Below the pieces are notes generated by a model that worked only from the letters and a program-made list of their open reading frames with translations, was not told the origin of the DNA and made no database searches. The position numbers and the translations under genes are program-made. Of a stretch of 64,000 nucleotides of DNA, positions 50,277-59,846 are shown in pieces. Position 1 is the stretch's first letter. Each line of letters starts with the position of its first letter. Source of the DNA: Opitutales bacterium (lineage in GTDB: Bacteria > Verrucomicrobiota > Verrucomicrobiia > Opitutales > Oceanipulchritudinaceae); the NCBI GenBank assembly GCA_016932335.1, contig JAFGCZ010000012.1, positions 308,721 to 372,720 of the forward strand, in the 5' to 3' direction.

Positions 50277-51692
50277 TTGAGCCTGGAGGAACAGTTTGAT
50301 GTCCTCATCATTGGATGTGGTATGTCCGGTATTGCTGCCGGGATTCGCTTATCCATGTATCAGAAGCGAGTTCTGATCGTAGACTCACACAATGCTCCCG
50401 GTGGGCTTAACGGATTCTATTTTAAAGACGGTCGTAAATTTGATGTCGGGCTTCACGCAGTTACCAACTACGTGGAGCCCGGAATTAAAGGTACCCCTCT
50501 CCAGAAGCTGTTGCGCCAGTTGCGCATTAATCGCGATGAGCTGGATTTATGCCCGCAATGGGGGTCCAGGATTGCCTTTCCTGAAGTCTCTCTGCGATTT
50601 ACCAACGACTTCACTGTATTGGAACAGGAAATAGCGGAGGCCTTTCCTGCGCAAATTGATAGATTTCGTCGCTTTGTGCAGCACATGGATGCTTTTGATG
50701 CGTTGGCTTATGAAGGTCCGGTGCTTTCTGCACGTTCTGAATTAGGTGCCTATATCTCTGATCCTCTTTTGGTGGATATGTTGATGTGCCCTCTGTGCTA
50801 TTACGGCAGTGCCCGTAACGACAATGATATGGATTTTGATCAGTTCATTGTCATGTTCCGTTCTGTTTTCCGAGAGGGCTTTTGTCGTCCCTTTGAGGGT
50901 GTTCGCAAAATTATTAAGGTGCTTCTCGACCGTTACCGTTCTCTTGGTGGAAAACGAAAAATGGGCTGTGGCGTAGCTCGTTTGTTAAAGGACGGACAAC
51001 GGATAGCCGGTGCGGTGCTTGAGGACGGTTCTCAGGTCTACGCCGATTTAGTTCTTTCCTCTGCCGGGCTCGGTGAAACCCTGAAACTGGTGGATGCAGC
51101 ATTGGTTCCTACTCATAATATCGGAACTATGAGTTTCGTGGAGAGCATCCAGGTGATTTCCAATCAGCCTGAATCATTGGGCATGGATGATACCATTGTC
51201 TTTTTCTCTCGTTCCGATAAATTCCGTTACGAGACACCTGCCGAACCACTGGATTTGGGCAGCGGGGTTATTTGCGTTCCCAATAATTATGCATTCGGGA
51301 GTGATCGCGCTCTTCCTGAAGGGATGATTCGAATTACGGCCCAGGCAGATTATAACTATTGGAGCCGCTTGAATGACGCAGATTATCTGCGTTCGAAGGA
51401 AGAATGGTTTATGCGCCTTCAGCAGGTGCTCACTTTTGCCTATCCGAAACTGGACCTTGCCGCGTTGAATCGTCAGGAGCTTGCCCGCGATGTTTTTACG
51501 CCGAAAACAGTGGAGCGCTTTACGCGCCACTTCAATGGTGCGGTTTACGGGGCCCCCCAGAAAAAAAAGTCAGGACAGACGGATTACGAGAACCTTATTC
51601 TGATTGGTACAGACCAAGGCTTTTTGGGGATTATCGGCAGTCTGCTCAGTGGTATTTCTATGGCCAACCGCTATGGTTTGACCGGTATCTGA
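50277..51692 (+). CDS. Phytoene desaturase (CrtI)-like FAD/NAD(P) oxidoreductase
   Basis: A 471-residue FAD protein of the CrtI/phytoene desaturase superfamily. The Rossmann motif 'VLIIGCGMSGIAAGIRL' is followed by 'VDSHNAPGGLNGFY', and near the C-terminus 'FLGIIGSLLSGISMANRYG' has the expected form. Start is TTG 50277, the only one upstream of the Rossmann motif; there is a coupling distance of 18 bases to the ACP. It could isomerise or desaturate an acyl chain bound to the ACP. The substrate is unknown. Confidence 0.85.
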   Translation: MSLEEQFDVLIIGCGMSGIAAGIRLSMYQKRVLIVDSHNAPGGLNGFYFKDGRKFDVGLHAVTNYVEPGIKGTPLQKLLRQLRINRDELDLCPQWGSRIAFPEVSLRFTNDFTVLEQEIAEAFPAQIDRFRRFVQHMDAFDALAYEGPVLSARSELGAYISDPLLVDMLMCPLCYYGSARNDNDMDFDQFIVMFRSVFREGFCRPFEGVRKIIKVLLDRYRSLGGKRKMGCGVARLLKDGQRIAGAVLEDGSQVYADLVLSSAGLGETLKLVDAALVPTHNIGTMSFVESIQVISNQPESLGMDDTIVFFSRSDKFRYETPAEPLDLGSGVICVPNNYAFGSDRALPEGMIRITAQADYNYWSRLNDADYLRSKEEWFMRLQQVLTFAYPKLDLAALNRQELARDVFTPKTVERFTRHFNGAVYGAPQKKKSGQTDYENLILIGTDQGFLGIIGSLLSGISMANRYGLTGI

Positions 51693-51739
51693 GGTATTCT
51701 GTTTTCTTCTGAAAAATTAATCCAAGAGGGTGGGATGAG

Positions 51740-51767
51740 TTGACTTGTGCCCGGTTGAGCGTATGCT
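51740..51767 (+). promoter_or_regulatory. Promoter of the 6S RNA gene
   Basis: TTGACT (51740-51745) and TATGCT (51762-51767) stand 16 bases apart, predicting a start near 51774, the beginning of the RNA's 5' stem. Confidence 0.6.
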
Positions 51768-51773
51768 ATACAT

Positions 51774-51955
51774 ATCCTCTGTGGTGTACGTAAGATTAGC
51801 CTTGCGCTCTATCCTGATATAATCAATCCGGGAGCCAATACTTACTCAGATGGCTGTCATGCCGCTTACCGGAAGACAAAAGTTTGAGTTGAGGCGCCCA
51901 CCTCAGCATAACGAGGTAAGGAGCATGCTAATGCCTTACGGCACATACGGAGGAA
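51774..51955 (+). ncRNA. ssrS: 6S RNA
   Basis: About 182 bases between two convergent genes. The 5' end (51774-51792) pairs with the 3' end (51936-51955): TCCTC with GAGGA and CGTAAG with CTTACG, leaving small internal bulges. The segment 'GGGAGCCAATAC' with its partner 'TGGCT' forms the apical stem, and a small hairpin (CCTC...GAGG, 51900-51916) occupies the 3' side of the central bubble. These are the features of 6S RNA, which binds sigma-70 RNA polymerase and represses promoters in stationary phase. It is recognised by structure and by weak sequence similarity to known 6S, not by a covariance search. Confidence 0.72.
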
Positions 51956-51958
51956 ATT

Positions 51959-52822
51959 TTATGTACCGGCTGGGCGTTCGTAACCGAAGATTTCAATCTC
52001 CCACTCGTTGGCCTGCCTCAGCACGCGCTCTTTCTCCAGGATAATGGCTCCGTCTATTTCCAAACATGCCGTGCTGATCCCGGACTCCTTCATGGTCTCC
52101 AGTGTTTTCATGCCAAATACCGGAACATCAAAATACCAATTTTGACCCTTTTTTGGGGTTTTTACGAAAATAAGTTTATCCGTCCGGTATTTGTTGGCGC
52201 GGGCCAGCATTTCATCTGTTCCCTCGAAGGCTTCCACGGACAGCACTGTTCCCTTGCGGACAACAACGCCTTGCCCTATATCCAGTCGGGCTATTTCTTT
52301 GGCTGTTCTAATGCCGAACTCAATGGATTCTATATTGGCCTTAAGCTTGCCCTGGGTCATGAGTCCGGGGGTAGCCAGTTGGTCGTCCATAAACGCCCTG
52401 GCATCCAGTAGGCTTACTCCCACTTTTTCGATTTCTCTGCAGATAGCGCCAAAGATAGTGTCGGCATTGCGCTCCTTTAAGGTTGCTAAAATCTGGATGG
52501 CCTTCAGGTCTGGATGTAAATCACGAAAAAGTCTTCCCGGGGTGATTTGTCCCACCATGATTGCATAACCGGCTCCGAATTTCCTCAGGGTTTTGAGCAT
52601 TTTACCCATCTGCCCAACTTTAATTCTTATCCTGTGTTCTTCCGGAAATGATTCGTAGAGGTCTTCTCTGGTCTCACCATCAAAGGCAATCAGTCTAACC
52701 TCAATCCCCGCAGTCTGCATTGCCCGGATCGTCAGCACAGGGTAGAGCTGACGACCGGCAATAACAGCAACCGGTTTGCTGGAATCAAAGTTTTCCGGAA
52801 GAAATCGGGATGGGGCAGGCAT
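51959..52822 (-). CDS. lpxI: UDP-2,3-diacylglucosamine pyrophosphatase LpxI
   Basis: LpxI hydrolyses UDP-2,3-diacylglucosamine in lipid A synthesis, replacing LpxH. The 287-residue protein has the family pattern 'PVAVIAGRQLYPVLTIRAMQ', 'MVGQITPGRLF', 'IGQGVVVRKGTVLSVEAFEG', 'FDVPVFGMKTLETM' and 'LEIDGAIILEKE'. Its presence supports a Gram-negative, lipid A-containing cell. The gene begins 3 bases after leuS on the minus strand, so they are cotranscribed. Confidence 0.9.
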   Translation of the reverse strand: MPAPSRFLPENFDSSKPVAVIAGRQLYPVLTIRAMQTAGIEVRLIAFDGETREDLYESFPEEHRIRIKVGQMGKMLKTLRKFGAGYAIMVGQITPGRLFRDLHPDLKAIQILATLKERNADTIFGAICREIEKVGVSLLDARAFMDDQLATPGLMTQGKLKANIESIEFGIRTAKEIARLDIGQGVVVRKGTVLSVEAFEGTDEMLARANKYRTDKLIFVKTPKKGQNWYFDVPVFGMKTLETMKESGISTACLEIDGAIILEKERVLRQANEWEIEIFGYERPAGT

Positions 52823-52825
52823 GGT

Positions 52826-55576
52826 TCAGTTAGCCACAATGTTCAGGATTTTTCCGGGCACGTAGACCACCTTGCGGATCGTCTTTCCTTCAATGTTTGC
52901 CTGAACACGTTCGATTTTCTGTGCCAGCTCAATTACCTCATCTTGTGTAGCCTTTTTCGAGACAAGGATTTCTCCTCTGGGTTTTCCGTTGATGAGAATT
53001 CCCAGTTTCACCTCATCGGAAACAAGAATGGAAGCATCGTATTCTGGCCAGGGTGCGTAGGCAACGCTTCCTTTTCCATCCAGGCGGCTCCAGAGTTCTT
53101 CGGCGATATGAGGCGCAAAGGGAGCTAGAAGCTGGACGAAGGCCCGCGCGGTTGCGGAACTGAAGGAGTCTGCGTTTTGCAGGGCCTTCAGTAGAATCAT
53201 CATCTGGGCAATGGCTGTGTTGTAGGAGAGTGTCTCCATGTCTTCGCTAACCTTTTTGATGGTCTCGTGCAGTGCTTTCTTAACGTCTCCGCTTTCCGGT
53301 GCAGTATCACTTATTTTCGAAGAGAGTGTTCCACTGTCATCCGTCATCAGGCGCCAGAAACGGCGGATAAAACGGGCCGGGCCTTCTATGCCGGAACTGC
53401 TCCAGGGTTTTGAGTCTTCGAGCGGTCCCATGAACATGATATATGTGCGCATACTGTCTGCGCCATAGCGCTCAATCACGTCGTCGGGATTGATAACGTT
53501 GCCGCGGCTTTTGCTCATTTTGTAAGCTCGGGCATCCACTCGGATGGATTCATCTTCCTTCCAGAAGAAAAAGTCTCCCTTCTTGATCACGTCACTTTCC
53601 TGGAGGTTGACGCGTTCACCTTCAAAATTGCTGCCAACGGTGTCTGCGCTGATGGCCTTACCATCACTATCTTTGAACAGCACATATTCCATTTCTCCAA
53701 GAATAATTCCCTGGTGGAACAGCTTCGGGAAAGGCTCTTCCGTGGTTACAACGCCGATGTCAAAGAGGAACTGGTGCCAGAAACGGGCATAGAGTAGGTG
53801 CAGTACGGCATGTTCTGCGCCGCCGATATAAAAATCAGGAGCCCCCCAGTAGGCTTCAACTTTGGGATCAATCAATGCCTGTGTATTCCGGGGATCGCAG
53901 TAGCGCAGGTAATACCAACAGGAGCCTGCCCATTGCGGCATTGTGTTGGTTTCTCTTCGGGCAGCAACCCATTCGTCGCCTTCCGGTTTCTCGGATGTGC
54001 GGGAAATGGCATCCCCTGTTTTCAGGTTAAACCAGATTTGTACCCATTCAGTGGCATTCGCCAGTGCGCTCTCTCCGGTTCCAGATGGATTGTAGTCTTC
54101 AATTTCCGGAAGACGCAGGGGAAGGCTTCCCTCAGAAATGGGGAGGGCGTATTCCATGACTCCTTCGTCATTGCTCATGCAGACGCCCCCCTCGGGAGAC
54201 CCTTTGGCGACCGCTCCGTTCAACTGTAAAACTTTGGCATACGCTTCTTCTGAAACCCAGACGATGGGGAATGGTTCGCCCCAATAGCGTTGTCTGGAAA
54301 ACAGCCAGTCGCGCAGTTTGTAGTTAACCGCCGCGTGACCTACTTTTTCAGCTTCAAGTTTTTCGATGATTTGCCGCTTGGCTTCATCTGAGCTGAGTCC
54401 GTTGAAGGGGCCGGAGTTTACCATGGTGCCGATATCGGTGAAGGGCAGGGGGATGTCATTCCCTTTGGCGTCCTTCTTTTCAATGACCCGAATGATGGGG
54501 ATGTTGAATGTAGTGGCAAATTCATGGTCGCGATCATCATGGGCCGGCACCGCCATAATGGCTCCTGTGCCGTAGCTGATCAATACGTAGTCTGCAACCC
54601 AGACGGGGATTTCCGCACCGTTTACGGGGTTGATGGCGTAGCTCCCTGTAAAAACCCCTGTCTTTTCTTTGGCCAGGTCGGTTCTGTCGAGATCACTTTT
54701 GGCGGCAGCTTTGGCTATGTAAGCTTCAACTGCTTCTTTTTGTTCGGAAGAAGTCAATTTGCCTACTAAGGGGTGTTCAGGAGCAACAACCATGTAGGTG
54801 GCTCCAAAAAGGGTGTCCGGGCGGGTCGTGTATATTGTCAGGCTTTCTTCAAGCCCTTTGAGTTTGAAGCTGACTTCTGCACCTACGGAGCGACCAATCC
54901 AGTTGGTTTGCTGTGTCTTTGTGGATTCAGGCCAGTCAACTTTATCCAAACCTTTGAGCAACTTGTCTGCGTAGCGGGTAATTCTCAACACCCACTGCTT
55001 GAGGTTGCGGCGCTCTACGAGGTGACCGCCCACTTCTGATTTTCCGTCAATAACCTCTTCGTTGGCCAGTACTGTGCCCAAGGCAGGACACCAGTTTACC
55101 GGGCGATGATCGGCGAATGCCAGACCGTGCTTGAAAAGTTGCAGGAAAAGCCACTGTGTCCACCGGTAGTAATCGGGGTCGGTTGTATTGATCTCTCTGT
55201 CCCAGTCGATGGCGATTCCCATGCGCTTGGTCTGTTCTCTGAAATGATCAATATTCTTCAGCGTGGTGACTGCCGGATGCGTTCCCGTTTTGATGGCATA
55301 CTGTTCGGCCGGAAGTCCGAACGCATCCCAACCCATGGGATGCAGCACATTAAAACCTCTGGCTACCTTATAACGACCGAGGATATCGGATGCTGTGTAG
55401 TTTTCGGCATGGCCGGCATGGAGCCCGGCTCCCGAAGGATAGGGGAACATGTCCATTAAAAAATACTTTGGCTTCTCCGAAAAGTCTTCTGCATGGAATG
55501 TTTTTTGTGCATCCCATTGCTTTTGCCAATAAGCTTCGATTTCCTTGAAATTATAGTCCTTACAGTCTGTAGCCAT
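52826..55576 (-). CDS. leuS: Leucyl-tRNA synthetase
   Basis: A 916-residue class I synthetase. The ATP site is read as '[15 protein letters not shown]' (HAGH variant of HIGH) and '[15 protein letters not shown]'; the editing domain includes '[13 protein letters not shown]'. ATG 55576 is the start. The gene is followed 3 bases later by lpxI. The upstream 145-base gap to the UDG gene contains both promoters, which are not resolved. Confidence 0.96.
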   Translation of the reverse strand: MATDCKDYNFKEIEAYWQKQWDAQKTFHAEDFSEKPKYFLMDMFPYPSGAGLHAGHAENYTASDILGRYKVARGFNVLHPMGWDAFGLPAEQYAIKTGTHPAVTTLKNIDHFREQTKRMGIAIDWDREINTTDPDYYRWTQWLFLQLFKHGLAFADHRPVNWCPALGTVLANEEVIDGKSEVGGHLVERRNLKQWVLRITRYADKLLKGLDKVDWPESTKTQQTNWIGRSVGAEVSFKLKGLEESLTIYTTRPDTLFGATYMVVAPEHPLVGKLTSSEQKEAVEAYIAKAAAKSDLDRTDLAKEKTGVFTGSYAINPVNGAEIPVWVADYVLISYGTGAIMAVPAHDDRDHEFATTFNIPIIRVIEKKDAKGNDIPLPFTDIGTMVNSGPFNGLSSDEAKRQIIEKLEAEKVGHAAVNYKLRDWLFSRQRYWGEPFPIVWVSEEAYAKVLQLNGAVAKGSPEGGVCMSNDEGVMEYALPISEGSLPLRLPEIEDYNPSGTGESALANATEWVQIWFNLKTGDAISRTSEKPEGDEWVAARRETNTMPQWAGSCWYYLRYCDPRNTQALIDPKVEAYWGAPDFYIGGAEHAVLHLLYARFWHQFLFDIGVVTTEEPFPKLFHQGIILGEMEYVLFKDSDGKAISADTVGSNFEGERVNLQESDVIKKGDFFFWKEDESIRVDARAYKMSKSRGNVINPDDVIERYGADSMRTYIMFMGPLEDSKPWSSSGIEGPARFIRRFWRLMTDDSGTLSSKISDTAPESGDVKKALHETIKKVSEDMETLSYNTAIAQMMILLKALQNADSFSSATARAFVQLLAPFAPHIAEELWSRLDGKGSVAYAPWPEYDASILVSDEVKLGILINGKPRGEILVSKKATQDEVIELAQKIERVQANIEGKTIRKVVYVPGKILNIVAN

Positions 55577-55721
55577 GATCTTTAAATAAAGACCGCTAGT
55601 GTGCTTTAAAAGGAAAAGAGGTCAATCATAGAAGGTGTTCCATCTCGCTCGCAGCGTTGAGTTCATTTCAATTGTACTCTTTTGGCTTGTTTTCGCGTAA
55701 GCATGAGGCAACTATAGCGTA

Positions 55722-56666
55722 ATGCATACGCTTCTGGAGTCGCTCATTTCCGAGTTGAAAGATCGGAAAAAGCATGGCGAGAAAACTGTTTTTGTTGAAG
55801 AGTCCTCTTTGCAGGCTCTGGCAGAAGCGCTTTCTCTTTCCGACTCCGACCCGGTGAATTCACCTGCGTCGCCGGTAGCTGATGAGAAAACACCGCCTCA
55901 ACCGATCGTATCTCCTGAAGAGGTGGCCCGTATTCTCAGTTCCAGACCGGAAATCACAACGCCCAAAGAACAAGACGTGCACAAATCCACTAAAGACTCA
56001 TCTGTTTCCGCTTTTCCACCACCGCCGGTTCTTACTTTGCCGGAGGGTTCAAAGGAAGAGCGCTACGCCTGGTTAAAGGACCGTATTCTCGGATGCGAAA
56101 CCTGTAAGGCACATGTCCGGCCGGGTAAACACATTGTTGTGGGATCCGGAAATCTGGACTCTCCTGTTTTCTTCTGTGGAGAAGCTCCGGGGGCAGAAGA
56201 AGAAACACTGGGTGAGGTGTTCGTCGGTAGAGCAGGGCAGTTGCTGGTCAAGATTATCAATGCCATGGGGCTTCAGCGGGAAGACGTCTATATCGGTAAC
56301 ATTATGAACTGGAGGCCGGAAATGGACTCGACTGTCGGGAATAGGCCTCCCACTTCCGATGAGATGGGCTTTTGTCTGCCCTACCTCAGGGCACAGTTGG
56401 AAATCGTCCAGCCCAAGGTTATTGTTGCTTTGGGGAATACCGCGATTACCGGGTTGCTGGGGCCGGATCCCAAACGCAAGATGGGAGATGTTCGGGGGAC
56501 GTGGTTGTCCTTTAATGACGTTCCTTTAATGCCGACCTACCATCCATCCTATATTCTAAGAAACGGTTCGATGCGCAATAAGCGTATTATCTGGGAGGAT
56601 ATGCTGATGGTCATGGAAAAAGTTGGCATGCCTATCTCGGATAAGCAGCGGAAGTTTTTCACCTGA
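55722..56666 (+). CDS. Uracil-DNA glycosylase family 4-like protein, one Fe-S cysteine missing
   Basis: A 314-residue protein. About 110 N-terminal residues are a Pro/Ser-rich extension, then the family 4/5 UDG fold: 'CETCKAH' (Cys125, Cys128), 'VFFCGEAPGAEEETLGEVFV' (substrate loop), 'MPTYHPSYILRNG' (uracil loop). Families 4 and 5 bind a [4Fe-4S] cluster with four Cys; the fourth (Cys218, 'GFCLPYL') is present, but the third, expected in a 'K-C-R-P-P' segment, reads 'IMNWRPEM' with no Cys. The protein may still bind a cluster with another ligand, or none. Confidence 0.85.
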   Translation: MHTLLESLISELKDRKKHGEKTVFVEESSLQALAEALSLSDSDPVNSPASPVADEKTPPQPIVSPEEVARILSSRPEITTPKEQDVHKSTKDSSVSAFPPPPVLTLPEGSKEERYAWLKDRILGCETCKAHVRPGKHIVVGSGNLDSPVFFCGEAPGAEEETLGEVFVGRAGQLLVKIINAMGLQREDVYIGNIMNWRPEMDSTVGNRPPTSDEMGFCLPYLRAQLEIVQPKVIVALGNTAITGLLGPDPKRKMGDVRGTWLSFNDVPLMPTYHPSYILRNGSMRNKRIIWEDMLMVMEKVGMPISDKQRKFFT

Positions 56667-56740
56667 TGAGGAGAATGTCTTCCGCTGCTATCAATTATTT
56701 GCGTGCAACTTATCCTTTTTTCGTACACTAGTTGTTCATT

Positions 56741-57223
56741 ATGAGTCGCGTACTGGAATTACTACTGGAGGGGCAAGCCTTGGATTCTGCACAAATGGCA
56801 GAAATTCTGGGAATGAATGTCTCTGAAGTTGAGGCTGAATTGGAAACACTGAAACAGGAAAACATCTTTTTGGGATGGCGCCCTGTTTTACAGCCTAATG
56901 CCAGCGGGGATAACCAGGTAAGAGCCTTGATTGAGGTAAAAATTACTCCCGAGCGCGAAGGAGGCTTCGATCGTATTGCTGAGCGTATCGCCAAATTTTC
57001 CGAGGTAGAAACCTGCTACCTGATGAGCGGCGCCTATGATTTGTTGCTCGTTGTCCGTGGAGATAACCTTCAGTCTGTTGCCCGCTTTGTTTCTGTGCGC
57101 TTGGCCTCGATTAATGGAGTGCTTTCCACGGCCACACATTTTATGCTGTGTGCATACAAAGAGCAGGGGTTCCTTTTCGAGCGCGATCAACGCGACCCGG
57201 ACAAACCCTCTGTCAGCCCTTAA
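56741..57223 (+). CDS. Lrp/AsnC-family transcriptional regulator
   Basis: A 160-residue protein: an N-terminal helix-turn-helix ('LDSAQMAEILGMNVSEVEAEL') and a ligand-binding RAM domain ('VRALIEVKITPEREGGFDRI', 'VETCYLMSGAYDLLLVVRG'). ATG 56741. It lies 24 bases before an aminotransferase gene on the same strand, so it probably controls or senses the amino acid handled by that enzyme. Confidence 0.9.
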   Translation: MSRVLELLLEGQALDSAQMAEILGMNVSEVEAELETLKQENIFLGWRPVLQPNASGDNQVRALIEVKITPEREGGFDRIAERIAKFSEVETCYLMSGAYDLLLVVRGDNLQSVARFVSVRLASINGVLSTATHFMLCAYKEQGFLFERDQRDPDKPSVSP

Positions 57224-57247
57224 CCCGTTATTGATTTAAGGTTTATT

Positions 57248-58414
57248 ATGTCCGATATGAGTCGGTTTATCGCCAGGCACGTACGCGATCTGCCTAAATC
57301 GGGAATTCGTGAATTCTTTTCCATTGTTGAAAAGAATCCAAATGCCATCTCTTTAGGGGTTGGCGAACCGGATTTTGTTACCCCGTGGGCTTTTCGCGAA
57401 GCAGCTATTTTTGCACTGGAGCGCGGCAAAACAAGCTATACCAATAACCTCGGGTTGATTCATCTGCGTAAAGCTATTTCCAAGTATTTGGAAAAGAACT
57501 TTTCCCTGTCGTATAACCCCGAAAATGAAATGTTGGTGACTGTTGGCGTTTCCGAAGCATTGGATATTGCTATTCGCGCAACACTCAATCCAGGGGAGAA
57601 GTTGCTCTATCACGAGCCATGTTTCGTGTCTTACAACCCGAGTGCCAAGCTGGCGCATGCGGAAGCGGTTCCGGTACCCACCAGCTCTCAGGATGAATTT
57701 GCATTGAATCCCGATGCTCTGGCGGCTGCTTGGACTCCCGAATGTAAGGCCCTTTTGTTGAGTTTTCCCACCAACCCAACCGGTGGTGTGGTTAATCGCG
57801 AAAAGCTGGAGCGTATTGCAAAGTTTGCCATCGAAAAAGACCTCATTGTCTACTCGGATGAGATCTATGCCGAGCTGACTTACGAGGGCAATCATGTCAG
57901 CCTTGCCTCTATTCCCGGAATGAAGGAGCGGACTATCTTTTTGCACGGTGTATCCAAGGCTTTTGCGATGACCGGTTTCCGCCTGGGATATGCCTGTGGG
58001 CCTAAGGAATTGATCGATGCCATGCTCAAGGTGCATCAATATGCCATGATGTGTGCCCCAATCCTCAGTCAGGAGGCGGCCATTGAGGCTTTTCTTCACG
58101 GAGAAGGGGAAGTGAAGCGTATGCGAGATGCTTATCGCAGGCGTCGCGACTATATTGTTCGCCGTTTTAATGAAATAGGCTTGCCCTGCCATCTTCCGAA
58201 AGCCACTTTCTACGCCTTCCCCTGTATTCAACAGACAGGATTGGATTCACACGAATTTGCACTCAAGCTTTTACAGCAGCAACAGGTTGCGATGGTTCCG
58301 GGTACGGCATTCGGTGCTTCGGGCGCCGGGTTTATCCGCGCCAGCTTCTCAACCAGCTATGAAAGAATTGTTGAGGCATGCTCGCGTATTGAACGCTTTG
58401 TAGGATCTTTATAA
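57248..58414 (+). CDS. PLP-dependent aminotransferase, class I/II
   Basis: A 388-residue fold-type I aminotransferase: 'ISLGVGEPDFVTPWAFREAA', 'PTNPTGGVVNREKLERI', PLP-Lys in 'HGVSKAFAMTGFRLGY', and the 'FIRASFSTSYERIVEACSRI' end. This is the PatA/AspB-like group (aromatic or aspartate family); which substrate is uncertain. Pairing with an Lrp regulator resembles aromatic/branched-chain amino acid control units. It precedes der by one base. Confidence 0.88.
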   Translation: MSDMSRFIARHVRDLPKSGIREFFSIVEKNPNAISLGVGEPDFVTPWAFREAAIFALERGKTSYTNNLGLIHLRKAISKYLEKNFSLSYNPENEMLVTVGVSEALDIAIRATLNPGEKLLYHEPCFVSYNPSAKLAHAEAVPVPTSSQDEFALNPDALAAAWTPECKALLLSFPTNPTGGVVNREKLERIAKFAIEKDLIVYSDEIYAELTYEGNHVSLASIPGMKERTIFLHGVSKAFAMTGFRLGYACGPKELIDAMLKVHQYAMMCAPILSQEAAIEAFLHGEGEVKRMRDAYRRRRDYIVRRFNEIGLPCHLPKATFYAFPCIQQTGLDSHEFALKLLQQQQVAMVPGTAFGASGAGFIRASFSTSYERIVEACSRIERFVGSL

Positions 58415-58415
58415 T

Positions 58416-59831
58416 ATGTGGAACGAAGATAGAGTCGTAGCCCTTGTCGGGCGTCCCAATGTCGGTAAAAGCAGATTGTTTAATCGCTTGGCCGGGCGTC
58501 GCATTGCCATTGTGCACGATCAGCCGGGGGTAACCCGCGATGTTAATTCAACTGAAGTTGAGGATGGGGCTTATCAGCTCCTGGATACCGGAGGTTTGGG
58601 CCTTCAGGTAGAGATGTCCGAAAAAGAACTGGTCGCCGCAGCGGAGGATCAAGTGTTCTTTGCCATTGAAGCCGCCACGCTGGTTTGTTTTGTGGTGGAC
58701 GGCCGTCAAGGCTGTGTTCCGATGGATGAAACCCTTGCCTCTGATTTGCGACGTTATGGCAAGAAAACTATTCTTGTTATTAATAAGGTTGACCAGGGGG
58801 GGATGGAACCTATTGAAGACGATTTTTCCCACTTGGGGTTTGATTGTGTGGTGCTCGTTTCGGCAGAGCATGGTTACAACATATCCGAACTTCAGCGGAT
58901 TATTAAAAAGATTCTGGGCCCTGCTCCATTGGTGGAAAAAGAACCCGATGTGCGCAGGACCAAACTGTGTTTTATCGGGCGTCCCAACGTTGGCAAATCT
59001 TCCATGTGTAACGCATTGTTGAAAAATGAGCGACTCGTGGTCAGTGATGTTCCCGGCACCACCCGTGATTGTGTTGAGCAGGATCTTGAGTATATTTCCG
59101 ACAAGGGAGGGGAGCATTGGTACTTTCGTTTGTTTGATACCGCAGGGGTTCGCCGAAACGCCAAGCTTTCCAGTTCTGTAGAATACTTTTCAACTGTACG
59201 TTCCCGCAGAGCCATGGAGTTTGCCGATGTGGTATTCATTGTTCTGGATGCGCGCGATGGTGTAACCAAACAGGATAAGGCCCTGATGGCTGAAGTGAAC
59301 GAAGCCGGAAAAGCCACTGCGGTAATTGTGAACAAGTGGGACTACGCACTTGAAACATTTGAGGAAGAGCCGCTCAAGGGATACGAAAGTGAATTCGAGT
59401 TCCGAGATGCTTTTGTTAAGGCGGTGCGCAAAGAGCTTTTCGCGCTTCCCTCCAGCCCCATTATTTTTGCTTCAGCAAAAACAGGCTTCAATCTGGCAGA
59501 GGTCTTGAAGGTTGCCCGGGCTATTGATGTTCGGTGCGAAAAGAAATTGCCGACGCCGAAGCTAAATCAGGTAATGGAGCAACTGTTGCGTAAGCGGGAG
59601 CCGCGCTACATCGACAACAAGCGCTTTAAAATTTATTACAGCGTTCACGTCGGGGCACGTCCTTTCAAAATTAAGATTTTTTGTAACCGCGCTACCAAAC
59701 TTGAGGAATCCTATCGTCGATATTTGGAGAAAGGTCTGAGTGAAGCTTTTGGACTGGAAGGATGTCCCATTACTTTTGAACTGATCGGCAAAACGGTACG
59801 TTATGCACAGCCAACCAAGGGTAAGAAGTAA
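58416..59831 (+). CDS. der: GTPase Der (EngA)
   Basis: A 471-residue protein with two consecutive GTPase domains, each with GRPNVGKS (at about residues 12 and 190), plus the KH-like C-terminal domain ('FKIYYSVHVGARPFKIKIF'). Der is needed for 50S ribosome assembly. It is followed closely by fmt. Confidence 0.96.
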   Translation: MWNEDRVVALVGRPNVGKSRLFNRLAGRRIAIVHDQPGVTRDVNSTEVEDGAYQLLDTGGLGLQVEMSEKELVAAAEDQVFFAIEAATLVCFVVDGRQGCVPMDETLASDLRRYGKKTILVINKVDQGGMEPIEDDFSHLGFDCVVLVSAEHGYNISELQRIIKKILGPAPLVEKEPDVRRTKLCFIGRPNVGKSSMCNALLKNERLVVSDVPGTTRDCVEQDLEYISDKGGEHWYFRLFDTAGVRRNAKLSSSVEYFSTVRSRRAMEFADVVFIVLDARDGVTKQDKALMAEVNEAGKATAVIVNKWDYALETFEEEPLKGYESEFEFRDAFVKAVRKELFALPSSPIIFASAKTGFNLAEVLKVARAIDVRCEKKLPTPKLNQVMEQLLRKREPRYIDNKRFKIYYSVHVGARPFKIKIFCNRATKLEESYRRYLEKGLSEAFGLEGCPITFELIGKTVRYAQPTKGKK

Positions 59832-59846
59832 GCTGTAACTGTTCTG

